Assembly (NCBI GenBank): GCA_002340355.1
Contig: DDLX01000015.1
Span: 122,563-186,562 of the forward strand
From: Cytophagales bacterium UBA2561
GTDB taxonomy: Bacteria > Bacteroidota > Bacteroidia > Cytophagales > Thermoflexibacteraceae
Length of the DNA stretch: 64,000 nucleotides
Reading direction: 5' to 3'
Part shown: piece by piece, positions 1-9,384 of the stretch
How positions within the stretch are numbered: the first letter of the stretch is position 1
How the letters are laid out: each line of letters opens with the position of its first letter
The notes under the pieces: model-generated
Seen by the model: only the letters and a program-made list of their open reading frames with translations
What the model was told of the DNA's origin: nothing
Databases searched by the model: none
Position numbers and translations under genes: made by a program

Positions 1-32
1 TTTCAATCATTCTTATGTCATTTTATATGATT

Positions 33-857
33 TCAGACCAATTTTGTTTTTGCTTCTTGCCAATATTCTTCCATTTCTTCGAGAGACATTACATCCCAAT
101 TTTTTCCTTCTTTTTGGCTTTGTTCTTCCAAATAATTAAATCGTTGTATAAATTTGAGGTTGGTTTTTTCTAATGCTGTTTCAGGATTTACGCCAATAAA
201 TCGAGCATAATTAATCAATGAAAAAAGTAAATCCCCAAACTCTTCTTCTATTTTTTCTTTATTAGCATCTTGATTATTAGTATTTTCAGCTTTTTTTAAT
301 TCGGCATTGAGTTCACTCACCTCTTCCTGAACCTTTTCCCAAACTTGGTTGGCATTTTCCCAATCAAAACCAACTCCTCGTGCTTTTTCTTGAATTCGTT
401 GGGCTTTAACCAAAGCAGGTAAAGATTTTGGAACACCACCTAAGACGGTTTGTTTATGTCCTTTCTCAGATTTCTCTTCTAATTTAATTTTTTCCCAATT
501 TCGTTTGACAGTTTCCTCGTCTTCAGCTGAAATTTCTCCATAAATATGTGGGTGTCTTCGAATTAGTTTTTCACAAATCCCTTCTAATACGTCTCCAATA
601 TCAAAATCTTGAGTTTCCGAAGCAATTTTAGCATAAAATACAATATGTAAAAATAAATCGCCTAATTCTTTTTTAACTTCCTCTAAATCACGAGTTAAAA
701 TAGCATCCGATAATTCATAAACTTCTTCAATAGATAAATATCGGATAGATTCTAGGGTTTGTTTTTTATCCCAAGGGCATTGTTCCCGTAGCTCATTCAT
801 AATACGCAACAAACGCTGAAACTGCTCAGTATATCTCGGGTTTTCTGGATTAACCAT
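33..857 (-). CDS. mazG: Nucleoside triphosphate pyrophosphohydrolase MazG
   Basis: MazG hydrolyses NTPs and dNTPs to the monophosphate and pyrophosphate, a cytoplasmic housekeeping activity that removes aberrant nucleotides. The 274-residue length fits the two-domain MazG family (E. coli MazG is about 263 residues). The N-terminal half has the typical CPWD sequence (27-30) and the metal-binding ExxE...ExxD pattern: EEVYE at 44-48 and ELGD at 64-67. A second, similar helical half carries EEEFGDLLF. It is the last gene of a probable minus-strand operon, 41 nt after the CheB-like gene. Family assignment is secure; the in vivo substrate is not visible from sequence. Confidence 0.95.
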   Translation of the reverse strand: MVNPENPRYTEQFQRLLRIMNELREQCPWDKKQTLESIRYLSIEEVYELSDAILTRDLEEVKKELGDLFLHIVFYAKIASETQDFDIGDVLEGICEKLIRRHPHIYGEISAEDEETVKRNWEKIKLEEKSEKGHKQTVLGGVPKSLPALVKAQRIQEKARGVGFDWENANQVWEKVQEEVSELNAELKKAENTNNQDANKEKIEEEFGDLLFSLINYARFIGVNPETALEKTNLKFIQRFNYLEEQSQKEGKNWDVMSLEEMEEYWQEAKTKLV

Positions 858-898
858 ACTTTAAGAACTTGGATTTTTGAATGGATTTGATTCTATTT

Positions 899-1468
899 TT
901 AGTGTAATAATTGCTCTACTACCTCTGTTATCTCATTAGCTTTCAAGATATAATCTACAGATGTAACCTTTAGTGCTTCTTGGGTCATCGTATCAATAAA
1001 ACAATCCGCAGGGTCTTGTATAATTGCAATGCCACCTTGCTGTTTTATCATTTTTAGTCCTGTTGCTCCATCCTTATTTGCTCCTGTCACTAAAACTCCA
1101 ATAGCTTTAGCCTTAAAAACTTCACTAATAGACATAAAAAGTACATCAATGGAAGGACGAGAATAATGGACTAAAGGTGTTCGAGAGAGTGAAGCGGTTT
1201 GGTTGGTTTCGACTACTAAATGATAGTCAGCAGGCGCAATATAAACATGATTGGGCAATAAAACCTGACCATTGTGAGGTTCAAGAACAGGCATGGGCGT
1301 AGAATACTGAATTACTTTGACCAAATTAGAGGTACTATCATGTGCCATACGATGCATTCCCACAATAATTGGAATGTTCAGAGGACGACGTATATTTTTC
1401 AAAATCGTCTTCAAAACCTGAATGCTCCCCGCCGAGCCACCAATGACAAGAACTTCGTAATTTTCCAC
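899..1468 (-). CDS. CheB-type methylesterase, catalytic domain only
   Basis: This 189-residue protein consists only of the CheB C-terminal domain, which removes methyl groups from (or deamidates) glutamates of chemoreceptors. The catalytic triad of the family can be placed: Ser12 in GGSAGS, His39 in GMHRM and Asp133 in TGANKDGA. The N-terminal receiver domain of classical CheB is missing. A separate single-domain receiver is encoded 27 nt upstream, so the usual CheB fusion is split into two genes here. The start is GTG at 1466-1468; no nearby ATG fits. No receptor, CheR or CheA gene lies in the window, so a role in chemotaxis proper is inference; stand-alone CheB domains also occur in other sensory systems. 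Confidence 0.88.
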   Translation of the reverse strand: MENYEVLVIGGSAGSIQVLKTILKNIRRPLNIPIIVGMHRMAHDSTSNLVKVIQYSTPMPVLEPHNGQVLLPNHVYIAPADYHLVVETNQTASLSRTPLVHYSRPSIDVLFMSISEVFKAKAIGVLVTGANKDGATGLKMIKQQGGIAIIQDPADCFIDTMTQEALKVTSVDYILKANEITEVVEQLLH

Positions 1469-1495
1469 AACTCAAAGCAAGGTTAAAAGTTAAGA

Positions 1496-1897
1496 TTACG
1501 TTTGGTTTTCTTCAAACGCATGATATTTTAATACAATTAATAACTCTTTAATCACACGATTCAAATAAGTTAAGCAGGCTTCACTTTTCATCAGGTAATT
1601 ATAAACACCTTCGGCTTGAGCTTCTGCCAATACATCCATATCACGTTGTGCAGATACCACCACGATACGAATATTTTCATCAAATGCCCTAATTTTTCGA
1701 ATTAGATCAAGTCCATTGATGTCAGGCAAATTCAAATCGGCAATGACAATATCGGGTTTTTCAGGTAAAGCCTCCAGTAATTTATTTCCTAAGTCGAAGT
1801 TTCGGACTTCTAAATCTTCAATCCCTGATAGGGCTAATTGTAATAAAAGTCCTTCAGTTCGGTTGTCTTCTATGACGAATAATTTGTATTTTTTCAT
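1496..1897 (-). CDS. Single-domain response regulator
   Basis: A 133-residue CheY-like receiver with no output domain. The family residues are present: acidic pair Glu10-Asp11, phospho-acceptor Asp54 in IADLNLPD, Ser82 in VVSAQ and Lys104 in YLMKS. It sits first in a minus-strand series with the CheB catalytic domain (27 nt gap) and mazG, so it probably regulates or partners the CheB-like enzyme in trans. The cognate kinase is not nearby. Receiver assignment is firm; the partnership is inferred from gene order. Confidence 0.92.
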   Translation of the reverse strand: MKKYKLFVIEDNRTEGLLLQLALSGIEDLEVRNFDLGNKLLEALPEKPDIVIADLNLPDINGLDLIRKIRAFDENIRIVVVSAQRDMDVLAEAQAEGVYNYLMKSEACLTYLNRVIKELLIVLKYHAFEENQT

Positions 1898-2084
1898 GCG
1901 TTCTGCAACTATTTTGGTGATGAGTTCATTTGGTTGCTGATACTAGGACAAGATATAAAAAAAATTTGGGTTTGTTATTTATTGGCACTCATCGCATTTT
2001 TTTTACAGATATAAAAGTTCAGGGATTTATAGAAATCAGTTGACTGCGAATATACAGCCAACTGTTAAAATAAAAATCTTAAAT

Positions 2085-3053
2085 CTAATTAAACTTCCAA
2101 CTTTTAGAGAATAATTTGACAAAATCTTTTTCAGAATGGTTTTCACCTTTCATCTTTACAGAAAGCTGATGCTCTCCTTTCACAGTAATAGAAAAAGGCT
2201 TTATATTTTTGATGGTTATCGTTTCATCCTTTCGTCCAAATGTTACTTTTCCATCGTATAATTCGGCAGGGTTTCCGTCTGGTTGTTTACAAATTAATCT
2301 GACATTCATGACCAACTTGCGAGGTCGCCCTACTTCACGAGTGATTTTCAAGTCGAAAGTGGCTTGCCCCGTATTTTTGTTAGAAGCCGAAAGATAAACC
2401 TTGAAATTTGATTTGTACTCATTAAAGAACACACCCTGATTATTAATTGCATCTTGTAGCTCCTTGAGTTCACGCTGATAATAACTAATCATCCGTTCGT
2501 ATTTTCGTTCAGAGCGTTTGGCTAAAGCACGTTCTCGTTCCAAAACTGTCATTAAAGAGTCGAACCTTGCTGAGTTATCAGAGTTATTTTGTTTTTTTTG
2601 AACTTTGGCTAACTTGATTCCCTGAATTTCATTCAGCCGATTTCTGACTACTGTAATTTGGTTTTCACTGAGGTAATCAAGGGTTTTGTCAAGCTCACTT
2701 TTAACTTTCCGATATTGACGTTCTTTGTCTTCGAGGGACTTCTGCCAATAATTCACTTGTTGACGTAATTGACCAAACTGTTGCATAATGGAATCACGGC
2801 TACTCAATCCTGAAATATCTTTTTCAGTTTGATTCTCACTAATTTTTAGTTGTTTTTTGAGGAGTTTTACTTCCTTTTTCTCGTATTTTAATTGTTTGAG
2901 GGCATCGTCCAGCATGATACGTTGGTTCATGATTTTTTCCTTATACATTTCCCGCTCATTTTTTTCGAGTTCGTTATTTTGACACGAAAAAAGTAAGGAG
3001 AAAGTGGCTATCCATGCCATACGTCTGCCATAGGTATATAGGTTCGAGAACAT
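2085..3053 (-). CDS. Putative coiled-coil lipoprotein, function unknown
   Basis: The 322-residue product begins with a signal peptide ending in a lipobox-like LLFSC near residue 24, so it is probably a lipoprotein. Residues about 30-200 are highly charged, with heptad-like spacing typical of a long coiled coil (runs rich in Lys, Glu, Leu and Gln). The C-terminal 100 residues look beta-rich and globular. I do not recognise the family. Its start lies 8 nt after the stop of the upstream membrane protein, so the two are likely co-transcribed and may form an envelope complex. The coding sequence is intact, with ordinary codon use. Confidence 0.75.
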   Translation of the reverse strand: MFSNLYTYGRRMAWIATFSLLFSCQNNELEKNEREMYKEKIMNQRIMLDDALKQLKYEKKEVKLLKKQLKISENQTEKDISGLSSRDSIMQQFGQLRQQVNYWQKSLEDKERQYRKVKSELDKTLDYLSENQITVVRNRLNEIQGIKLAKVQKKQNNSDNSARFDSLMTVLERERALAKRSERKYERMISYYQRELKELQDAINNQGVFFNEYKSNFKVYLSASNKNTGQATFDLKITREVGRPRKLVMNVRLICKQPDGNPAELYDGKVTFGRKDETITIKNIKPFSITVKGEHQLSVKMKGENHSEKDFVKLFSKSWKFN

Positions 3054-3061
3054 AAAGGCTA

Positions 3062-3568
3062 TTATTTATTGATTTCCTGTACTTCGAGGTACATTAATTC
3101 ATTTTCGGTTGTGGTTTTTAAGTTAATTACCCGAATCGTATCGGCTGAATAGACCGTGCCAAGGTACTGTAAATAATTTTGAATACTCATTCTCACGGGT
3201 TTAGATTCAATCCAGAGGGTATCGGACGCATCAATGATTTGGTAATCTTCTCGGACTAAAATTTGAAAGTCTGAAGAAGGAAAACAGCACCGAATGGGTT
3301 CTAAATCTGCATTTTTATTCTTTTTTAAGGTCTGACTCAGTTGATTAAGTCGAAACTCTATCTCTTCTGAAGTACAAGCACATGAAGATACAGTCCCTTG
3401 ATTTTTTTGAGCTTGAAGAAAAATGAGGTAATTAATCAATCCTAAAATTAAACAAACTGCCAAACTCATCCAAATTTGTCCACTCAACACATATTTATTG
3501 ATATACCAAAAGTAAATGGCAACAAAAATAAGTAAGTCCAATAATATGAGTAGAGCTATTAGTGTCAT
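3062..3568 (-). CDS. Small membrane protein with two transmembrane segments, unknown
   Basis: A 168-residue protein with two hydrophobic segments near the N-terminus (about residues 3-23 and 31-51), then a soluble domain with a Cys-rich patch (SSCACTS near 62-67 and a CC pair near 94). I do not recognise a family. It precedes the coiled-coil lipoprotein gene by 8 nt, which supports an operon. The cysteines could bind metal or form disulfides if the domain is exported, but the topology cannot be decided from sequence alone. Confidence 0.7.
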   Translation of the reverse strand: MTLIALLILLDLLIFVAIYFWYINKYVLSGQIWMSLAVCLILGLINYLIFLQAQKNQGTVSSCACTSEEIEFRLNQLSQTLKKNKNADLEPIRCCFPSSDFQILVREDYQIIDASDTLWIESKPVRMSIQNYLQYLGTVYSADTIRVINLKTTTENELMYLEVQEINK

Positions 3569-4197
3569 GTGTTCATTTTTTTTAACGCTCTCAAATAGGG
3601 AATATTGAGGTCTTAGATTTATCTAGAAACGAGACAAATCTGAATAGATTGTATAATAAACTAACTTTGGATAAATCTTCTATTTATAGAGAATCACGCT
3701 CGTAGTGTTCTTGTTGTTCTCAAAGAAAGCAAAAAGATTTCGTTTTCGAATCAATTCAAAGATAAAATCCCACTTTGAGACAAGTACTTTTGTGATGAGT
3801 TAGTTCAAAAATTTTTCCTAAAAAGATGCACGAAACTCGTGCCATTTTATCCTGAACTTATTTTTGATGAAGTAGATATTTTCACAAACTTTCGTTCTAC
3901 CTTCGTTTTTCTCCTTATTTTTCCTATTTCCTACCTTTGAATTTTATGGATTAAGTATAAATTAGAAACGCAAAAACTTAGTCAATCAGGAAATTTAAAT
4001 ACTTGGTTTGCTGTTTTGGTTAAGATTTCAGGCAAAAAAATTACGCAAAGCTAAGTAAATGAGTCAGAATGAGTCAGATTGTAATTGATTTTAAATATTG
4101 TTTCTACTCATTTATCCCAAAAAAGCTCTCTAGTTGCTGGAGTATGGGAGCCATGTTGTGTTAAATTGTCCTACAAGAACACAAATAAACAAACACT
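3569..4197. other. Intergenic region with no identified gene
   Basis: 629 bp between divergently oriented genes. It has no convincing reading frame. A short perfect hairpin (GCACGA/TCGTGC, 3828-3842) and a tandem GAGTCAGA-type repeat near 4060-4080 are visible, but nothing matches a known RNA. It should hold the promoters of both flanking genes; no full TTG/TAnnTTTG pair was found. Confidence 0.5.
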
Positions 4198-6033
4198 ATG
4201 AATAATTTCCCGAATTACCTTAGATTCAATGTTTCGAAATTAATACGCCATCTTTTTTGGAGTGTATTGGGAGTAGGCTTGGTCTGGATCATCAATTCTG
4301 TTTGGTATAAACCTTTTGATATTGACCACTTTTACGAACGGCTTTTGATTCAGTATGCTTTGGAAATTCCTGAAGATTTAAGCAAAGCGGGCTTCTTTGA
4401 GTATTATGGTTTGAAATTTCATAATGATGAACTAAATCTTCCTGCGAACGAAGAAATACGCATTCAAGGAATTACCGAAAATCTAGATATGTTGGTCAGT
4501 TATAAACGCACCCAACAAACAGCAAGTCAATTGCTCTCAACGGATATTTTGCATCGAGAGTTAGAAACCCGTATGATTAGTCATGTGTTTGCCTTTCATG
4601 ATTATCCAATGAATCATCTGAATGGTATTCATCTAGAATTTCCCAATTTTATGATTCGGTTTCATCGAATTAATAATTTATATGATGCTGAACAGTATAT
4701 CGCACGTCTTTCCAAATTTAACATTAAAATTGATAAGTTTCTGGAAAACATGGTTTTACGGCAAGAAAGAGGACTATTACCCCCCAAAGTTATTATCCAA
4801 GAATCCTTAAAGCAATTACGTGAATTTATTCGATCTGATACTCGTCAAAACTTATTGTTTTTGGATTTTCAGACCAAAGTAGAAGAAGTAGAAGTATTAA
4901 CGGCTGATGCTCGTGATGAGCTTTTTTATGAAGCCAATACCATGCTGACCGATGTTGTTTATCCATCTTATCAAAAACTAATTGAGTATTACGAGACCAT
5001 CTTACCCGAGGCTCCTGAAGATGTTGGAATTTGGCGATTTCCTGATGGAATGCCCTATTATCACTTTTTATTGAAAAAATATGCAGAAACCGATGAAGGT
5101 GATTTAGTTGAGGAAGAACTTATTGAAATTGCGAAAGATGAGGTTCATTTTGCAAAGGCAGGCATTCGGCGAGTTTTGGATTTAGCTAGAGAAGCGGACG
5201 TTGGGGAATATATGGATAAAATTTTATCGGATACCATTAGTCGCTATTCTGATACCCAGTCAGGACGTGAACATTGTCTCCAAGATATTGAAAAATTATG
5301 TGAAACAGCCCAACAAAAATTGAGTTCACAATTCCAATATTTTCCTGAAGCTAAATTATATGTACGACGAATGCCACTTTTCAAAGAAAAATATGCACCA
5401 CTTTATGAGTATATGCCCGTCAAATTGAATGGAAGTAAATACGCCATTAGTTATGTAAATCTTCGACATATTGATTATGTGCATCGTTTCATGACTCCAG
5501 CTACGGTTTTTATGGAACTGATGCCAGGGAATCATCTCCGATCGGCGGTTCAACGAGAACGAGTTGATTTGCCTTCATTTCGGCGATTAATTCAGTTTCC
5601 TGCTCATGCTGAGGGCTGGAAAATGTATGCCCTAAAACTCGCTGAAGAACAGGGACTTTTTAAAAATAATGATGAACTGTTAGGAAAATATTATCTTGAG
5701 TTATTGCATGCTGTTAGTATGCGAGCAGATATTGGAATTCACTATGAGCAGTGGAGTCGTCAGCGTGCGTATACTTATTTTGTCGAAAAGACAGGAATGC
5801 ACGACGACGAAGCCTATCGCCGAATTGATGAAATCATTGTATATCCAGGGCGAGCATGGGCATATTTCACAGGTAGAAATAAAATTCTTGAGCTTCGTAC
5901 TAAAGCGATGCGTGAACTAGTCAGTCAGTATAATGCCAAAGAGTTTCATACGATTATTATGGGAAAAGGCTTAATGCCGTTGGATTTACTTGAAACTGAA
6001 GTTGAAAATTATATTTATCAAAAGAAAAAATAA
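4198..6033 (+). CDS. DUF885-family protein with degenerate metal-binding motif
   Basis: A 611-residue protein with one N-terminal membrane anchor (about residues 17-37). The C-terminal half reads like the DUF885 family of putative zinc peptidases: a PGxH region, FPAHAEGWKMYA, ADIGIHYEQWSRQRA, PGRAWAYFTG and a final FHTIIMGKGLMPLDLLE. Family members normally carry an HExxPGHH metal-binding signature. Here the corresponding stretch, residues 439-446, reads MELMPGNH, so the first His and one of the paired His residues are replaced. The Glu and the last His remain. It is therefore probably not an active metalloenzyme, or uses an altered site. Gene integrity and length argue against recent decay. 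The family call is from recalled motifs, not a search. Confidence 0.72.
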   Translation: MNNFPNYLRFNVSKLIRHLFWSVLGVGLVWIINSVWYKPFDIDHFYERLLIQYALEIPEDLSKAGFFEYYGLKFHNDELNLPANEEIRIQGITENLDMLVSYKRTQQTASQLLSTDILHRELETRMISHVFAFHDYPMNHLNGIHLEFPNFMIRFHRINNLYDAEQYIARLSKFNIKIDKFLENMVLRQERGLLPPKVIIQESLKQLREFIRSDTRQNLLFLDFQTKVEEVEVLTADARDELFYEANTMLTDVVYPSYQKLIEYYETILPEAPEDVGIWRFPDGMPYYHFLLKKYAETDEGDLVEEELIEIAKDEVHFAKAGIRRVLDLAREADVGEYMDKILSDTISRYSDTQSGREHCLQDIEKLCETAQQKLSSQFQYFPEAKLYVRRMPLFKEKYAPLYEYMPVKLNGSKYAISYVNLRHIDYVHRFMTPATVFMELMPGNHLRSAVQRERVDLPSFRRLIQFPAHAEGWKMYALKLAEEQGLFKNNDELLGKYYLELLHAVSMRADIGIHYEQWSRQRAYTYFVEKTGMHDDEAYRRIDEIIVYPGRAWAYFTGRNKILELRTKAMRELVSQYNAKEFHTIIMGKGLMPLDLLETEVENYIYQKKK

Positions 6034-6149
6034 ATATAAAACTAATTATTTTTTTAGTAAAATATTTTCAATGGAATTGAGTTTTTTCAATCTACTCTCT
6101 ATCAGTAGTTAGTGAATTTTTGGTTAATATAATTTAGTCAATAACTTTT

Positions 6150-6271
6150 ATAGTATAGAGTTTATAAATCTTACATTATAGAAACAAACATTAATTTTTT
6201 GAAAATCAATATTTTAACCCTCTAAGAGTTTTAAACTCTTAGAGGGTTAGACAAAATTTACGAACTATTGA
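6150..6271. repeat. Degenerate copy of dispersed palindromic repeat plus tail
   Basis: The stretch contains a diverged copy of the TTTGCAAAC-centred palindrome (about 6150-6185), then a perfect 32 bp palindrome (6216-6247), then the tail ACGAACTATTGA that also ends the copies at 21.5 and 26.9 kb. It lies between two convergent genes. Confidence 0.5.
6216..6247. terminator. Perfect 32-bp palindrome, probable bidirectional terminator
   Basis: The arms start AACCCTCTAAGAG and meet with no spacer, giving a perfect 16 bp inverted repeat. It lies between convergent genes ending at 6033 and 6300, where a shared terminator is expected. There is no strong T-run, so it may equally be a member of the palindromic repeat family seen at 7175 and 26773. 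Confidence 0.55.
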
Positions 6272-6299
6272 TCTATGAAAAACTAAAATAATCAGATTT

Positions 6300-7097
6300 C
6301 TATCCTTTCTGCCACCATTCAATATCTAATTCTCTTTTAATTTTTGTCCCTTTTCTGCCCAGTTTTGATAAAAAACGATGTCCACTTTGTTCTTCGATTT
6401 CCTTTACTGAGACGGCATAATTCCATAATTTCTTATTATTCACTGCTTCGTTAGGCATAACGAAACCAATCGTTTTCTTATGTGAAAATGAATAAATAAC
6501 CTTATAAAAATATTTCGGAACAGGAATTCCTTTGACTTTACGAGGTCTTGAGCCATAAAGTGGTCCTGTAACCACGTATAATTTACCTTTAGTGTGTGTC
6601 CATTTTCGAGATAAACCTTCTAATTTGCTCCATGCTTGTCGGTTTAGTTTAGGATCTTGAAGGGCAATATTGCTCATCAAAAAAGTTTCATCATTACTTT
6701 TTCGACTAAAATCAATGGCTGCACTTGGGGCAAGATGTCCCTTATCATATCCGCTATTGGTATAATCTTCAGGCTTAACACGATGTTCTTCAGGGACATT
6801 AGGGTCAGCATCAAAATCATTTATGCGTTCTACATCTACTCCGATTGATTCCCGACTAATAATATAAGAAACCCATAAGGCACACCTTCGTTGAAAACTA
6901 TATCCCAAACTATACCCCTGACGATCTAAAACTAGATCAGTTTGGCAAGGAATTCCCATTTTTTTATGATTTCGCAGCGCAAACACCCATACATAAGTTA
7001 AGTGTCGGTACGGAAGAACATAAGAAGATAATAGAAAGTGCATCAAAGCTCCTGAAAAATAAGCGATTACGATGATGACTAAACACAAATCGTCCAT
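6300..7097 (-). CDS. DNA/RNA non-specific endonuclease (NUC1-type)
   Basis: A 265-residue member of the beta-beta-alpha metal nuclease family (Serratia nuclease, EndoG, NucA), which cuts single- and double-stranded DNA and RNA. The signature DRGH appears as DKGH at 118-121, with general-base His121, followed by MSN (Asn143), LNRQAW (Asn152) and LE (Glu160) in the family order. The Arg-to-Lys change in the signature is unusual but conservative. An N-terminal hydrophobic stretch (residues 3-25) suggests export or membrane anchoring, so it may act in nutrient scavenging of extracellular DNA. It is a single gene, with a hairpin on each side. Confidence 0.88.
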   Translation of the reverse strand: MDDLCLVIIVIAYFSGALMHFLLSSYVLPYRHLTYVWVFALRNHKKMGIPCQTDLVLDRQGYSLGYSFQRRCALWVSYIISRESIGVDVERINDFDADPNVPEEHRVKPEDYTNSGYDKGHLAPSAAIDFSRKSNDETFLMSNIALQDPKLNRQAWSKLEGLSRKWTHTKGKLYVVTGPLYGSRPRKVKGIPVPKYFYKVIYSFSHKKTIGFVMPNEAVNNKKLWNYAVSVKEIEEQSGHRFLSKLGRKGTKIKRELDIEWWQKG

Positions 7098-7174
7098 AGA
7101 TTGGCAAAATTAGTAATGAGAAATAGAATAGAAATTTCTGAGATTGTTTAAATTAAACAAAAAAACTGATATTC

Positions 7175-7207
7175 AACTCTCCAAAAACTTCAAATTTTTG
7201 GAGAGTT
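7175..7207 (-). terminator. Hairpin downstream of the sodium symporter gene
   Basis: A 33 bp imperfect palindrome with outer arms AACTCTCCAAAAA and TTTTTGGAGAGTT lies 36 nt past the symporter stop codon. It fits a terminator on the minus strand and has the same outer arm as the element at 26773-26805. Confidence 0.6.
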
Positions 7208-7243
7208 CTTTTCCCTAATGAAAAAACTATAAAAAGTAGGTTT

Positions 7244-8635
7244 TTAAATAAATTTTATTCCAAAGAAACGGTCTAAAACGGTCAGGATAAATAATGAACC
7301 CAAAACAAGTGGACAAATATAGCTAATACCTAAATTAATCAATTTTTCTATTAAGCTCCCCTTAAATTTAGGATTTCCTACTGCAATTTCATCTGATAGA
7401 TTTTCTTTCTTCCAAATGTATGCAGTAAATAATGTAATTAAACATCCTCCTAAAGGTAACATCGTATCATTTGCAAGGTCACTTACAAAAGTCATAAAGT
7501 CAGTTGGTTTATCACTTCCAAAATAAGTAACAAATTCTGTCCAAAATGGAGAATAACCATTTGATAAAAGAGAAGGAACTCCAATAATAAAGATGAAAGT
7601 AGCTAATCCCCAGACGGCTACTTTACGGGGTAATTTGAATTCATCAACTACAAATGCCACAGGGACTTCCAGCAGAGAAACTGTAGAGGTTAAAGCAGCA
7701 AATGATAATAGCAAGAAAAATAATGCGCCTATAAAGACTCCTGTTCCTTGCCCTAAAGTTTCGAAGACACCTGGTAATGTAGCAAAAATTAATCCTGCAC
7801 CACCTGAAATATTGCTCATATCGCCTTGATTCATGTATGCTACTAAAGGAAACATCATTAAACCCGCAATAAATGCAATTCCAACATCCGCCAAAGTAAT
7901 CAAGACCGTTGATTCAATAATATTATCATTTTTACCAACATAACTTCCATAGGTAATAAGTGCGCCCATTCCTAAAGACAAAGAGAAAAAAGCTTGTCCT
8001 AAAGCACTATAAACAACATCCGAAGTAATTTTGGAAAAATCAGGCAGGAAATAAAACGTTACACCAGCCATAGCATTGGGGAGAGTCATGGCGTAAAAAG
8101 CAAGTGATAGAATAATAACAATTAAGGTTGGCATCAGGAACTTAGCTGCCTTCTCGACACCGCCCGCAATCCCTTTCGAAACAATAAATGCTGTGGCTAA
8201 CATAAAACAAATACCATATAGCCCGACTCGGCTGACATTTTTCACGAAGTCCGAAAACTGTCCTCCAATTCCAAAATTACCCTGTACCATCTCCAGAAAA
8301 TATCCAAATGCCCAACCTGCCACTACATTATAAAATGACAAAATCAAAACTCCGCTTAGGATTCCCATCATCCCAATGAATTTCCAATTTTTGTAACCTA
8401 GGGCTTCGAATGCCCCCACAGGATTACGTTGGGTACGCCGTCCGATAGCAATCTCGGAAACCATGACAGGAAAACATAGTACAAAGCAAAAGCCTAGATA
8501 CATTACTACGAATGCGGCTCCACCTCCATCACCTACTTCAAATGGGAACTTCCAAATATTACCTAAACCGACTGCCGACCCTGCTGCCGCTGCAATGAAT
8601 CCAAATTTGCTTGAAAAACCTCCTCGGGTAGCCAT
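7244..8635 (-). CDS. Sodium-dependent transporter, NSS (SNF) family
   Basis: A 463-residue polytopic inner-membrane protein of the neurotransmitter:sodium symporter family (LeuT fold), which couples Na+ entry to uptake of an amino acid or related amine. The TM1 signature GSAVGLGNIWKFPF followed by GGGAAFV is clear, and eleven to twelve hydrophobic segments follow. The start at 8633-8635 (MATRGG) is preferred over an ATG 111 nt upstream because the family begins a few residues before this motif and the extra 37 residues are not family-like. The substrate cannot be read from sequence. It is flanked by hairpins and appears monocistronic. Confidence 0.93.
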   Translation of the reverse strand: MATRGGFSSKFGFIAAAAGSAVGLGNIWKFPFEVGDGGGAAFVVMYLGFCFVLCFPVMVSEIAIGRRTQRNPVGAFEALGYKNWKFIGMMGILSGVLILSFYNVVAGWAFGYFLEMVQGNFGIGGQFSDFVKNVSRVGLYGICFMLATAFIVSKGIAGGVEKAAKFLMPTLIVIILSLAFYAMTLPNAMAGVTFYFLPDFSKITSDVVYSALGQAFFSLSLGMGALITYGSYVGKNDNIIESTVLITLADVGIAFIAGLMMFPLVAYMNQGDMSNISGGAGLIFATLPGVFETLGQGTGVFIGALFFLLLSFAALTSTVSLLEVPVAFVVDEFKLPRKVAVWGLATFIFIIGVPSLLSNGYSPFWTEFVTYFGSDKPTDFMTFVSDLANDTMLPLGGCLITLFTAYIWKKENLSDEIAVGNPKFKGSLIEKLINLGISYICPLVLGSLFILTVLDRFFGIKFI

Positions 8636-9384
8636 AAATTTCGCTTTTTTCGTTGATTTTCGTTTAACTTCAAAATGTAAAGATAGGAGTTTTTCCAAAA
8701 TGGGTATTATATTGATACATAGGTCAATTTTTAATCCGTAAAACAAGAATATGGGAAAGAACTTATCTTTTTGACTTTTGCCGAGATTCTCTAAGGTTGG
8801 ACTTGGAATGAATTGGAGTAACGGAATGAGGATTAAATTCCATGTTAAAAATTATGTTTGTGTTGTAATTAAAAAATAATTATTTTGAGAAATTCTTTAT
8901 TGATTTTATCTGAAATATTGAATTACTTCTATAAAAAAAATAATTATAATGCTTCTTTTAATTGATGTAATATTTGTGTATTTGTGTTCTAAATATTTTT
9001 ATAATACAATTATAAGAATATAAATATTGAAATAATACTATTACAGTATTTATAATTTGTTTTTTATACCGTAAAAAATCATTTTTTTTACGGCAAAATC
9101 ATTCAATTTATTACATAGTCTTTCTTTGTATAGCACTCTTCAAATCGTACTAAAAATTGTAATTTTTGGAGATGAATAGTGTTAAACGTGAAAAACAAGC
9201 CATTGAAATAGAAATCATACCCATTCACCGAAAATGCCTAACTTTTCTATTAGGAATATAGTATATTTGAGCAAGCAACAATTAAAACTTAACTTTAAGA
9301 AAAATCAAACAAACACAAATTAGAACATAAAAACAGAATAAGAACTACGACTCTTCAAAAAACTAATCAAAAACTCGTAGCGCT
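8636..9384. other. AT-rich intergenic region upstream of PorP-like gene
   Basis: About 750 bp between divergent genes, with no credible reading frame. A hairpin CCGTAAAAAA/TTTTTTTACGG at 9069-9093 resembles a terminator stem, though no gene ends nearby. The promoter of the PorP-like gene lies at its right end. Confidence 0.5.
9262..9269 (+). promoter_or_regulatory. Candidate -7 element (TATATTTG) for the PorP-like gene
   Basis: TATATTTG matches the Bacteroidota -7 consensus TAnnTTTG exactly. No good TTG -33 box is visible at the proper distance, so this is a partial match. It would leave a leader of about 110 nt. Confidence 0.4.
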
